Positions 12,707-23,012 of a stretch of DNA of 64,000 nucleotides are shown piece by piece. The translations under genes and the position numbers were made by a program. The notes below the pieces were generated by a model. That model had not been told where the DNA came from and did not search any database. It worked only from the letters and a program-made list of their open reading frames with translations. Origin of the DNA: Rotaria sordida (lineage: Eukaryota; Rotifera; Eurotatoria; Philodinida; Philodinidae); NCBI GenBank assembly GCA_905250125.1, contig CAJNOL010000870.1, forward strand, positions 33,559-97,558. Direction: 5' to 3'. How positions within the stretch are numbered: the first letter of the stretch is position 1; every line of letters begins with the position of its first letter.

Positions 12707-13512
12707 ACTTACGACGGAGGTACCCGAAGTGATTCACCGCTTTAGAGCCCATTATTTGGGCACATCGAGGGAACATCTAAACTAGAATAATCCTAAAAGG
12801 ATTTGAGCTCATGGCCATTTTGAGCTGAGATATTGAATTTTCGTTGACGATATCGCTATTAACCTATGTGAACGAAACAATATAACATAATTGAATTCTC
12901 TTATTCACAATCAGTTGTTATCGCCTCAATTTATATCTATGATCAAGTATGCATGGTTCGCATCAGGATACGTCTATTAGCATCCAGGAGATTTTCAATT
13001 TGTCAATGAAGTTTGCTTCAATGTTGATACTGATATTTGTCAACAGTCGAATTATCGCACATTATGCTTTATTCAATGTAGTCATTGTCGTCTGCTAATC
13101 TGCTTTGAACATTTTTTTGAAGCTTATCACTACCACAATTAAAAGTCTGTTGTCTTTGAGTATGATGCTATAATTCTTTAAAAAATAATATCTATAAAAC
13201 TTTATTTTGTTCGCTCTAAGGTTTTCAAGAGAACGCCTGTGGCTTACAGAAATGAGATAAAATTTCACAGTAATTTGCTGACGAAACAGTGAGTTTATTA
13301 TGAAATTTCTAGATAACAGAACATTTTTGTGTTTGAAATTATCGGAATAAAGGATCAAAATCCTTCTTACCTGCTAAAACTTGAAAATTCAATATCTCAC
13401 CTCAAAAGGGCCATGGGTCCAAATCCTTTTAGGATTATTCTAGTCTAGATGTCCCCTCGATGTGCCCAAAGTATGGGCTCTAAAGCGGTAAATCACTTCG
13501 GGTACCTCCCTC
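12707..13512. mobile_element. non-coding element C, copy 1, about 130-bp terminal inverted repeats
   Basis: Left end 12707-12842 and right end 13383-13512 are inverted copies; the left begins ACTTACGACGGAGGTACCC and the right ends GGGTACCTCCCTC. No transposase is encoded in the 540-nt interior. The right 300 nt recur at 47587-47892, where the end reads GGGTACCTCCCTCGTAAGT, matching the full left terminus. The size, inverted ends and second copy identify a non-autonomous DNA element of unknown superfamily. It starts 64 bp after the break in the zinc-transporter pseudogene. Confidence 0.75.
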
Positions 13513-13518
13513 ATCAGT

Positions 13519-13808
13519 CAAACATTCATACGTGGGTTGCATATCGGAAATGTTATCGAAAACTTGACGCTGCGTGGAATAGATTATCAATAAATCTTAT
13601 TCTTCCAGCTGCTCAAATACGTTCGCCACCTTTTAGACAAGCACATGAGTGTGCGATATGTTTCGAATCTCAACGGGATTTCCTTTGCATTCCTGGTGGT
13701 CATTGAGGTTCCTGCGAAGATTGTGCCGATAAGATTATTCAAGATAATTCTTCTTGCCCATTTTGTCGAGCATCAATCACTGGCAAACAACATGTGCATG
13801 ATGTTTGA
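13519..13808 (+). pseudogene. C-terminal RING-finger protein fragment with internal stop
   Basis: One frame gives a helix-like segment followed by a C3HC4 RING pattern: CAICFES, then CIPGGH, a TGA stop at 13704-13706, and in the same frame GSCEDC and CPFCRAS, ending at TGA 13806-13808. RING domains recruit E2 enzymes for ubiquitin transfer. The stop lies inside the RING, between its H and the next C pair, and no upstream exons are visible, so this is a broken fragment. It starts immediately after the right end of element C. Confidence 0.65.
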
Positions 13809-14430
13809 CTTTTGAGTCGAGGGTGTGGTTGCCGATGTTAGTGTCTTTTTTTCTTCTGATACTGATAACTTCGCACATCAACACCTATAATCACCCATAC
13901 CCAGACCCAAATCCGGAATTTCAATATTTTTTATCTATGCTTATGTAAAAAATATAGTTAACAAAATAGATTTTTCTCTTTTTTTGACATTATATAATGC
14001 ATCTGTTTGGTATATCAGAGAGTTCAAAAACATCTTATTTTTTTTTGGAATTTGTTTTGATCTTCAAAATGACCAAAGAAAATATATTTCGATAAATAAA
14101 TTTTATTATGTATTATAAAAACATGTAAAACATATGAATGATAAGTCGAATTATTAAAGAAATGATCTATCGAAAGAAGATATTTAGGAAGGATAAGACA
14201 AGTGAATAGACGTCAATTTTCGAAATCTACTTAATGAACATACAAATAGTTTCTTATTTAATTCTTGTATGATATTAATTAACAACTTGACTAAAATAAT
14301 GAATAACAGGTAATCCTGTTATCAAGGTTTTCAATAAAATAAATATTGAAAATAAAAATATACATATGTCAATGATAAATGTGTTATAAACATTTGGCAA
14401 CGCTGAAATAAAAAGTTCTTCATGTATACA
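13809..14430. other. intergenic, no gene seen
   Basis: AT-rich sequence between the RING pseudogene and the hAT element; no open frame, RNA gene or repeat recognised. Confidence 0.4.
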
Positions 14431-14691
14431 CAGCGGCGTAGGGAAGGGAGTGGCTGAGGGGGCTTTAGCCCCCCCCCCCCTCAGCTTTTGGATAGATACC
14501 TCTAAAGTTAACGCTGAAAGTGAAAGTTATTAGTAAAAGTAGAACTGTACATTTTCTTTGTCGTTTCCTTCCAATGTGCGACGCTATCTATCCAGTTTGT
14601 CATCACAGATTCAAATGCATGGATAAATGAACAGACTATTGTACAGCTGATGCTTTACAGCTGTTTTAAGTGAGGAACAGCTGTTTCGGCA

Positions 14692-14805
14692 CATATGCAG
14701 TTTAACCATATCATCAATATATATACAAAGACACAATAGAAAAAAAATTTATTGGCTAATAAGTGTCTTTGTATATATATTGATGATGTGGTTAAACTGC
14801 ATATG
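14692..14805. repeat. 43-nt nearly perfect inverted repeat
   Basis: Arms 14692-14734 and 14763-14805 pair with a single mismatch across a 28-nt loop; they begin CATATGCAGTTTAACC and end in its complement. It lies just upstream of the first hAT transposase ATG. Confidence 0.85.
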
Positions 14806-14816
14806 TACCATTCATT

Positions 14817-17800
14817 TTGAATATGAGTGAGAAAAAGCAAACAAATCTTTTACGTGACCTCTTTGCACGCGTTGAGAAACGTCAACGATTACAAGATACA
14901 AATAATAATGCTGAAGTCACCAATCAGGACCGTAGGCAGGGGGGTGGCTGGGAGGGCTTTAGTCCCCTCCCCCTCCTAAGGAGAAAAATCCCCTGGAGAG
15001 GGGTACGGGCATATTATTTTCGCCCAGCGGGAAAGGTTGTTTTGGTCATGTTCAACCCCTCCCCCTCAGAAAATTTTCGGCTACGGGCCTGTCACCAATG
15101 CAGAATCGATTATCACAAACGACTCACTACCAGTTGATATCTGTTCGTCACCTGCATCATTAATTCACGGTGAAAATCAGTCACAACAAGAGCAGGAGAA
15201 TGTCAATAGAGATCTCATCACTTCCTCCAATACTTAAATGATTACTCGTATTAGCACGTCAATCGATCTTGATTACCAGTTCCAGAAAAATGTGAGTTTC
15301 ATTCTTCTGTATTTTTTCATTTTAAAGATTTTGCTACATTTAGGATGTGGAACTTTACTTTGGCAAAGAGATTGCCAGGCATGATCCTCCACGTGCCTAC
15401 GAAATGCTAACAGAGCATTGTGTTCCATCGACTTCGTTTAAATTTCCAATGATCACTATCAATGGACAAAAAAGATCCGTATGTGTGCAAGAATGGTTGT
15501 TAAAATACAATTGGTTATCGTACTCATCGAAGCTTGAAGGTGTCTTTTGCCGGTATTGTGTCATTTTTGGTCGCATTTGGTCATCGTCGAATCATGCTCG
15601 AACTGCGCTTGGACAGTTGGTGACAAAGTCGCTTCGCTCGCTTAGGGACGCTACCACTTGTTTCAGAGGTCATGAAATGACTAAGTATCATCTCGACTCC
15701 ATTACTCAAGCCCATGAATTTCTTGCTCGATACAACAATCCATCGAAAGACATTGGTCGATTGTTATGTAGCGCCGATGAACAATAACAACTCGAAAATC
15801 GAAGGATTCTAGTAAGAATTTCACACTGCCTTTTGTTTTTGGCGAAATAGAACTTGGCTTTACGAGGTCATGACGACGATGGCCTACCAGATGAAGATAA
15901 CAGGAGTCAAGGTAACTTTCGAAGTCTAATCCAATTTCGAATTGAAGCCGGTGATACTGCTCTTGAGAAACATCTTAATCGATGTGCTAAAAATGCGATG
16001 TACTTATCGCCTACGATTCAGAATGAACTGATTTCAATAGCTGCATATTTGGTACACAATGAACTACTTCGCGAGTTAATTAAAGGTGATAAGTTCTTCT
16101 CAATAATAGCTGATGAAACTACCGATATTACTGGTCTCCAACAACTATCTCTCACAATTCGTTTTCTCTCAAAAACAAATGCAGTTGAAATAAAAGAGGT
16201 CTTTGTTGGCTTCAAGCCATTATTTGACTTGACAGCATCAGGAATTTCTTGCGTAATACTTGAATTCTTGCACTCAATTGGCTTGAATATGATGAAGATT
16301 CGTGGTAGAAAATTAATTTTCATTTTGCGAAACTATCCTGTTGAAATTTTTTTTTTCTTTTGAGGTCAAGGATATGATGGGGCCAACACCATGTCGGGAA
16401 ATAAAGGCGGTGTTCAGAAGATAATTCAAGACAAAGTTCCACGTGCCATCTATATCCACTGCGCATCACATTCATTGGATTTAGTCATTCGACATTGTTG
16501 TGAGCTGGACGTAGTACAAAATTTCTTTGTTGTCTTGACGAAAATGATCATTTTCTTTAATGAATCATCGAAACGTAAACACCTCTTCAAAGTAAGTTGA
16601 AAAACTATTTTCGTCTAATTCTATATCATCGAATCGAATATCTAGTATAGTGAAACTAAGAGAAAGAGCGAGACAAACCACCTATAAGTAAGAGACGTCT
16701 TAAGTTATAGTTAGTTATAACTTCAAATTTTTCAACTCAAAATTCATGTTGGAAAATAATTATAACTTCAGTTATAAATAGTCATGTCTATAAACTTTTC
16801 GAAAAACATTTTTGATTCATCAGTAAGACAAAGAATTGTTTTCCTTTATATCAGGCAGCAGTGGAAGCAACAACTGGTGATGAAACCCGTCGACGAACAC
16901 TTCTAAACTTCTGCAACACTCGATGGGTCGAAAAGCACACATCGGTGCTTGTTTTTCGGCAGCTATTCGGTGCTATCGTTGCTTCTCTCGAGCATCTTGA
17001 AGACACAGGCGATAGGGACACTCGTGCTGATGCTCGAGCCTATCTTCTCTTGATTATCGATGTCGAATTCGCTGTCGTACTGATCATTGTTGCTCGTGCA
17101 TTTGCCTTCATGAAACCTTATTCCGAACAACTTCAAGCTCCTTCAATCGACTTGGTTTCGTGTTACAAGGGTGTCGAGCAACTTGCAATTTATCTCACTG
17201 AACTACAATATGACACTGCAGCTCGAGATAGGCTTTTTGGCGATCTCACTACATTTCTCGCCGAACACAATATTTCATCAACACCTCGTGCGCGTCGTCG
17301 CCGAATGAATAAGACGTGTCGAGAGATTTCCAACATCCTCGACGAGCTTGGTGCTCGCTTTTCAAGTCATCAAATGGTCGCCATCAGATTGTGCTTATTA
17401 CTTCCCGTCGAGATAAGAATAACGTTGTTTCTTAAGCACAGATTTTATGCAGTGAAAAGTGTAAAGAATTTGTTTGTATCGAAAAAAGTTGATTTTCTTA
17501 TAGTAGAGTTGGGAGAACAAAATATTTTCGATATATCTGCTCCCTTTAACAAAACTAGGACTGAGATTATTATAATTTAGGTAGTCAAAATCGATTTCCC
17601 CGCAATCAAGGATTCGTTTGAACTATATTTAAATGATTTACTAACTAGCGACATGCTGGTACTCGAGACAGAATTTCACATGTGACAACAATACTGGCGC
17701 ACCAATGGCCCCAATCCGCCGACTATCATCACAGATGTTCTCAACACGCTTGGACCTCAGTCTATGTTCTTTCCCAACATCGTTCAACTCCTGGAAATAT

Positions 17801-18012
17801 ACGCAATTCTTCCTGTTTCGATTGCGAACGCTGAGCATTCTTTCTCAGTACTGAAGCGGGTAAAAACTTGCCTTCGAAACAGCATGGGTGATGATCGGTT
17901 AGGTTCATTGGCATTGCTCAACATTCATAAAACAATTACGAACAAACTTGATCCAGAAAAGATTATCGATGAGTTTGCGAAAAAAAAACGACGCATCAAA
18001 CTCATTGACTAG
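14817..18012 (+). pseudogene. hAT transposase (DUF4371/ZMYM-like), broken
   Basis: Segments in order: N-terminus 14817-14924 interrupted by a MITE and resuming at 15100-15237; a TTF-type zinc-finger-like part at 15347-15787 (WLSYSSKLEGVFCRYCVIF); the RNase-H-like core at 15854-16363 (IIADETTDITGLQQLS) and 16365-16594 (GQGYDGANTMSG, IHCASHSLDLV); a linker region 16858-17400; and the C-terminal dimerisation domain 17764-18012 (PVSIANAEHSFSVLKRVKT). hAT transposases cut and paste DNA through a DDE core and dimerise through this C-terminal domain. Defects include the MITE insertion, a stop after SSNT at about 15237 and a TGA in the C-terminal exon near 17684. It cannot encode an intact enzyme as it stands. 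Confidence 0.85.
14925..15091. mobile_element. hAT MITE (167 bp) nested in the transposase
   Basis: The element starts CAGGACCGTAGGC and ends GGCTACGGGCCTG, which are inverted terminal repeats. It is flanked by a perfect 8-bp duplication TCACCAAT at 14917-14924 and 15092-15099, the size expected for hAT insertion. Skipping the element and one target copy joins the two halves of the transposase N-terminal frame, which confirms the insertion. It is GC-rich compared with its host. Confidence 0.93.
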
Positions 18013-18328
18013 CGCTTAAACGGTCTCACTCGAACTCAATTTTCTCTCATGTATATTCTGTTTGTTTTTGTGTTGCCTTGCAATCAAATATCAGATAATT
18101 TCTTTTTTGTGAAATAATGTAAACCTTATCAGTGGAAAGTTTTCTATTGAAATATTACGTAAAAACATGGTACAAGACATATCATCTATGATGTAAGATG
18201 AGCAAAGTTCACTAGAACTTTTTTGTGAATAGTATGCATGTTTTCTACGCTCAATACATCATAGTACCTACGATGAGAAATAAGATCAGCCCCCCTCCCC
18301 CCTCAGAAAATTCCTGTCTACGCCAGTG

Positions 18329-19028
18329 GATAGAATTCATCCATTTTGCAAGTGACATATAGTTGCACACTTATAATATATTGAACTCACGAAGAAAAAG
18401 CGTTCAAAACACCTCTCTTATTTGTAATGAAACAGTAGTTCTAAAATGTGCTATAATTTTATTTCAGTATATTTTCAACTAATTAGGAACCGTTTTCGAC
18501 TTTGAACTTTATCCAAAAGTTAGATTCGATGATTTCTCAAGGAGCTGTGAGCTCATGTTTTTCTAGATTTACAACTTCGTAATACAAAGTGAACATCGAT
18601 TCAACAGTTTTCCTCATTAAATATGTAGCATTGTATTGAATTTTCTTGGTCTTTTTTTAATCTCGATCACATGTACAAACATTTTAGCAAGCATTCAGTC
18701 TTTCTCTAACCGATTTCATTAAACCTGATTTGATTGATTCAATATTTTTAATTGAATACAATTGACTATTTAATGTATCCCCTGCTGAGGAAACAACACT
18801 GCACATCAACGATGTGAGTTCTCGAATTGATCTACAGTTAGTTAAATTATTTAAATCTGCTAACGATCAATTTACAGCAGTAATCGATTCAAAAATCATC
18901 AGCTATATTTTTATTGACTTTTTTGAAGGTATAAGTGTGGATGTTCTGTCTGTGTGTCGTTGTTGTGGGTGTGCTGTGGCTGTGGATATCGGTGGTGGTG
19001 AGCCCTAGATGTGAAGACATGTACAACA
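18329..19028. other. intergenic, no gene seen
   Basis: AT-rich DNA between the hAT element and the LINE. The open frame at 18814-19008 has no recognisable domain and ends in TG-rich low-complexity sequence. Confidence 0.45.
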
Positions 19029-19041
19029 GCATCCAGAAGTT

Positions 19042-22000
19042 TTATTTTATTTATATACCCTTACCGTTACCAGTGTGGGGTGAGAAACATAATACAAAAA
19101 AATAGTAAAAAAGAAAAAAGAACAAAAAAAGTAAGAGAGTCTATTGTCTATTTTTCGACGAACACCACGTTGATTGCCGCTAGAATTGAAAAAAGATATT
19201 ATCAGTCTATTACCCTCTGATGAACAGTTTAGATAATAGACATCATACGAATCTCAATTCAATTATAGTAGTTGAAAAGCCATCAATTTGTCTATTTAAT
19301 CCTATTTCTTTTGCACCACACTTTTGCTGCCACGCATGATTTGACGTGATTTGTAATTCCCTGTGGCTTAAAACTTAGTGTGCAGCCAGGACATCTATAT
19401 TGTTTGTTCTCTTTAACCAATATTTCTGTGACTTTACGTTTTATTGAGTCTGTCAATACAGCTAGATCTGTTTTTCTTCTCTGAGCTGATTGTTTTTTAT
19501 ATTGATACACAATATCTTTAATGTTTGCAGAAACTGGTTTTACATAAACATTCTTATTAATTGTTTCACGCCATTTTTTCCTGTCAAGTGTTAACCTGCG
19601 CCAGTTCTGTATTTGTAATTCATTTATGTCTTTTAGAATTTTGTCCTCCCACTGTTTGGATCTTCCTATATTACTAGGTCTCTTTTCATCATGAAAATAT
19701 GAAAACATCACTTTTTTTATTAATGATGGTGAACCGTTCGGGTTAGTAGTGCGGTTAACGTGCCCAAACCATCTTAGTCTGTTTCTACGCATAATATTTT
19801 CAATTGATGGTTGACCTGTAATGTCTAACAATGTTTCATTAGACATTCTATCACCTAAGTTTACTCCTATGATTGTCCGTAAACATTTATTATAGAAAGT
19901 AGTTATTCGTTGTTCTTGTTTTAAAGTAAGAGCCCATGTTTCACTACCGTATAGTAAAACTGGTATTACACAAGCTCTAAAAATTCGAAGTTTTGCTGTG
20001 ATAGAGACTGATTTTCTATGCCATATGACATGGCGTAGTGAATTAAAAGCTTTAGAAGCTTTTGTTAGTCTTACAGATATTTCTGTGTCATGTCGCTGAT
20101 CTTTCGTTATAGTGCAACCTAAATATGTAAAAGAGTCAGCTGTTTCGATTTTTTGATTTCTAATATTTATATTTATATCGTCATCATAGTTGATAACTTG
20201 TCCTTTTAATACCTTTCTATGTTGACCTTCTTTTAGTTGTTGTAGTGACATCACACAGGTTTTTTTTATGTTCATAGTCAAACCATATTGTTGTGTTACT
20301 TTTTCAAAACAACTAATGAATTTTTCTAGATCAGAGATCTTTTCACACATTACAAGTAGGTCATCTGCATATAATAATGCCAAAATGTCAAATTCATCAT
20401 GGTTTTCGTTTTTTCCGTGAAAGAAATCATTACTACCATACGAGAATTTTACTCCTGATATGGCAGCTTCATTAATAACTTCTCTTATGATGAAGTCAAA
20501 TAGAATGTTGAATAGGATTGGTGAAGGAATACCTCCTTGCATTACACCTGTATTCATTTCGAAACTATCCGACAATTCACCATTTATTTTGACTTTTGCT
20601 ATTGAGTGTTTATATAGTATTTTTAATAAGCTAACCAATTTATCAGTAATGCCATAACTACGACATACCTTCCATAAGAGTCTACGGTTGACCGAATCGT
20701 AGGCTTTCGTGATATCAATGAAGCACATAAATAAAGGCTTATTGAATGCTCTTCTTTTTTCCATTGTCATTTTTAAAGTGAATATCTGATCTGTAGTCGA
20801 CCTATTTGATCTAAAACCAGATTGTATTTCTAATAGTTGGCAGTCTACTAAATCATGAATACGGTTAAGTATAATACGTGAAAATATTTTACTAGTTGTA
20901 TTCAATAGTGCGATGCCTCTATAGTTGTCGCACATTTTCCTATCACCTTTATCCTTGTACAGTTTGATTAGGGTTGTCATGTTCCATTCCTTTACCATCT
21001 GCTCGTTCTCCCATACATCAGTAAAGAATTCGAACAGCCATCGTATTATTGGTTCACCACCAGCTTTTAGGATGTCAACTGTAACTCCATCACTACCTGG
21101 GGCTCTCCTAGACTTCGTTTGATTTAATGCTTTCCTCACTTCTTCAATAGATGGTGGTGCATTTTGCCGCCGCTCTTCAGTTATTGACAGAGTCGGTGTT
21201 TCAATTAGGTCAATGAGATTTTGATCAATTGATGAGTTTACGTTGAGAGTTTCATAGAAAAATTCACGCCAACGTTTCAAGATATCTCTTGAATTTACCA
21301 GTAGTTTACCACTTTTATCTTGCACTGGCATGTTTTCGCCTCTTTTACTTCCTCCTCTGAGACGTCTAATGATGGAAAAAGCCGTTATAGGATCATTATT
21401 TTTGATAGATTTTTCTATATTTTCGCATACTTCATCCCAGTATTCTTCTTGACGATGTTCCGTCATTATTTTCACTATTTTTCGCAGGCGTTTATAGTCT
21501 TTATGAGATTTAGACTCTAAATTAGAGCCACGATTGTTTTGCCATTCAACAAAAGCTATTGATTTTTGGTCTATAACTTTAAGAATGTCGCTTGTCAACC
21601 ATTCTTTCCTTTTTCGGTTTGTGTTTTTGTCAACAGGAAAATGATATTTGGCCTTTTCTTTTATCTGTGACAAAAATAGTTCGTATCTCTGATCAATGCT
21701 GATTGTGTCATCTTTTGCATTATCGAATATGTCACGAAGATCTTTTTGAAACGCTTCTAGTAATTTGTCATCTTTTAGCTTAGCACTATCAACGTTTATT
21801 TTCTTCGAGTTGACATTTTTTTTTCTGCTTTTCAGATGTATTTTAATCTTGACACGCATTAGATGGTGGTCAGTTCCTATTGTACCTGCTGCCCCTCTGA
21901 GCATTCGAACATCTTCAACACTTGATCTAAACTTCTTATTTACAAGAGTATAGTCGATCATGTGCCATTTTTTATTTCTTGGATGCATCCACGATGTTTG

Positions 22001-22815
22001 ATGCACTAGTTTATGTTTGAAAAATGTGTTAGAGATTATGATGTTGTTAATCTCACAGAAGTCGATAAGTCTCGTCCCATTTTCATTTTCTATATCAACT
22101 GTAAATGGTCCTATACCGCTTCTTATTACGTGTTGATGTCGTTTTTGTTGATCATTGCCAACTCTCGCATTTAGATCACCCATAATGATGATCATATCTT
22201 TTGTGGATACATCATTTAATGTATCTTGTAAGTCATTATAGAATTTATCATTTTCATCGCTCATTTGTTTCGTTATTGGATTAATAGGAGAATAGACTGC
22301 AATTACAGTAATGTGAATTGGTGCACAGTAGAGTCGAATTTTAATAATTCGTTCACTTATTGGTACCCATTCGCTCCCTGAATCCTTCCAAACTTTTGTG
22401 GCAATCGGATTGAGACAGATTGCCACACCATGAGCTTTTCGTGTTTTTCTGTCGTATGGCGCACCTGAATAGATCATCGTGTAGTCGCTTACTAATTTTA
22501 CACCGGAATCACACATACACGTTTCACTTAGTGCGGCTATTTGTATTTGATATTTTTTTAATTGTTTGATTATTATTTCTCTCTTTGATTGCTTTATACA
22601 AGATCTAACGTTCCATCCGCCGAAGAAGACATGATTTTGTGCATTAACGCACCTATAATGTTTCCTTTCGTTAGCAGAGATTGTTTAATGTCCAGCTAGA
22701 GATTGCTAGCCTCATGACCAGACGAGTGGCTACTAGCAGCCCAGGGACGCCCCCTACAACCACTCGAAAGTGGTCGTAGGACCCTGTGAAAGTTAAGAAC
22801 TTTCCTAGCAGGCGG
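19042..22815 (-). mobile_element. RTE-like non-LTR retrotransposon with 13-bp target duplication
   Basis: The direct repeat GCATCCAGAAGTT at 19029-19041 and 22816-22828 brackets a 3.77 kb insertion. On the minus strand it carries one long endonuclease/reverse-transcriptase frame, then about 250 nt of 3' sequence ending in a TAAA-like tract next to the duplication, as RTE elements do. The 5' part (22690-22815) is more GC-rich and non-coding. The identical target duplication suggests a recent insertion. Confidence 0.88.
19292..22516 (-). CDS. LINE endonuclease-reverse transcriptase, 1074 codons from first ATG
   Basis: The protein has an apurinic-type endonuclease (MGDLNARVG; TSWMHPRNKKWHMIDY; GTDHHLMRVKIK), a reverse transcriptase (LIKLYKDKGDRKMCDNYRGI, FRSNRSTTDQIFTLK, MCFIDITKAYDSV, MQGGIPSPILFNILF and the catalytic LLYADDLLV near residue 716), the RTE/CR1-type C-terminal RIFRACVIPVLLYGSETW and RWFGHVNR segments, and a terminal CPGC...H...C zinc-finger-like motif. 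It would nick target DNA and copy its own RNA there. The open frame continues upstream without an ATG to about 22684, and that part contains the endonuclease residues GGWNVRS and AALSET. The real protein therefore probably begins upstream of 22516, by a non-ATG start or after a lost ATG. No frameshift was seen in the body. Confidence 0.9.
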   Translation of the reverse strand: MCDSGVKLVSDYTMIYSGAPYDRKTRKAHGVAICLNPIATKVWKDSGSEWVPISERIIKIRLYCAPIHITVIAVYSPINPITKQMSDENDKFYNDLQDTLNDVSTKDMIIIMGDLNARVGNDQQKRHQHVIRSGIGPFTVDIENENGTRLIDFCEINNIIISNTFFKHKLVHQTSWMHPRNKKWHMIDYTLVNKKFRSSVEDVRMLRGAAGTIGTDHHLMRVKIKIHLKSRKKNVNSKKINVDSAKLKDDKLLEAFQKDLRDIFDNAKDDTISIDQRYELFLSQIKEKAKYHFPVDKNTNRKRKEWLTSDILKVIDQKSIAFVEWQNNRGSNLESKSHKDYKRLRKIVKIMTEHRQEEYWDEVCENIEKSIKNNDPITAFSIIRRLRGGSKRGENMPVQDKSGKLLVNSRDILKRWREFFYETLNVNSSIDQNLIDLIETPTLSITEERRQNAPPSIEEVRKALNQTKSRRAPGSDGVTVDILKAGGEPIIRWLFEFFTDVWENEQMVKEWNMTTLIKLYKDKGDRKMCDNYRGIALLNTTSKIFSRIILNRIHDLVDCQLLEIQSGFRSNRSTTDQIFTLKMTMEKRRAFNKPLFMCFIDITKAYDSVNRRLLWKVCRSYGITDKLVSLLKILYKHSIAKVKINGELSDSFEMNTGVMQGGIPSPILFNILFDFIIREVINEAAISGVKFSYGSNDFFHGKNENHDEFDILALLYADDLLVMCEKISDLEKFISCFEKVTQQYGLTMNIKKTCVMSLQQLKEGQHRKVLKGQVINYDDDININIRNQKIETADSFTYLGCTITKDQRHDTEISVRLTKASKAFNSLRHVIWHRKSVSITAKLRIFRACVIPVLLYGSETWALTLKQEQRITTFYNKCLRTIIGVNLGDRMSNETLLDITGQPSIENIMRRNRLRWFGHVNRTTNPNGSPSLIKKVMFSYFHDEKRPSNIGRSKQWEDKILKDINELQIQNWRRLTLDRKKWRETINKNVYVKPVSANIKDIVYQYKKQSAQRRKTDLAVLTDSIKRKVTEILVKENKQYRCPGCTLSFKPQGITNHVKSCVAAKVWCKRNRIK

Positions 22816-23012
22816 GCATCCAGAAGTTAGATACCACTGATACCCATATCCAATTTATTACGATGATTCGTGGTAATCTTGTCACTTATTCTCATTATTA
22901 AATAAAAGAACATCATACAGTAATAATAAGAATCATGTATGCTTTATTTTAAGAATAAGAAACAAACACATATGTACACTCAAAAGTTACTCGTATATAT
23001 CGTCACAGTCTA

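Larger units (their letters stand above)
14431..18328 (+). mobile_element. degraded hAT-superfamily DNA transposon
   Basis: The left edge CAGCGGCGTAG is followed by a G/C-rich tract, and the right edge carries C-rich DNA, CTCAGAAAATTCCTGTCTACGCCAGTG; the ends are imperfect inverted copies of a hAT-like terminus (CAG..GGCGTAG). Between them lie the pieces of a hAT transposase in the plus orientation. I could not find a matching 8-bp target duplication, consistent with age or an imprecise edge. The element also contains a nested MITE and a 43-nt inverted repeat. Confidence 0.75.

Noticed and set aside
14423..18336. An 8-bp target duplication for the old hAT element
   Set aside because: The flanking octamers (TGTATACA and GATAGAAT) do not match, so no duplication is claimed.
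20460..21953. Plus-strand frames inside the LINE
   Set aside because: Shadows of the minus-strand reverse transcriptase gene.
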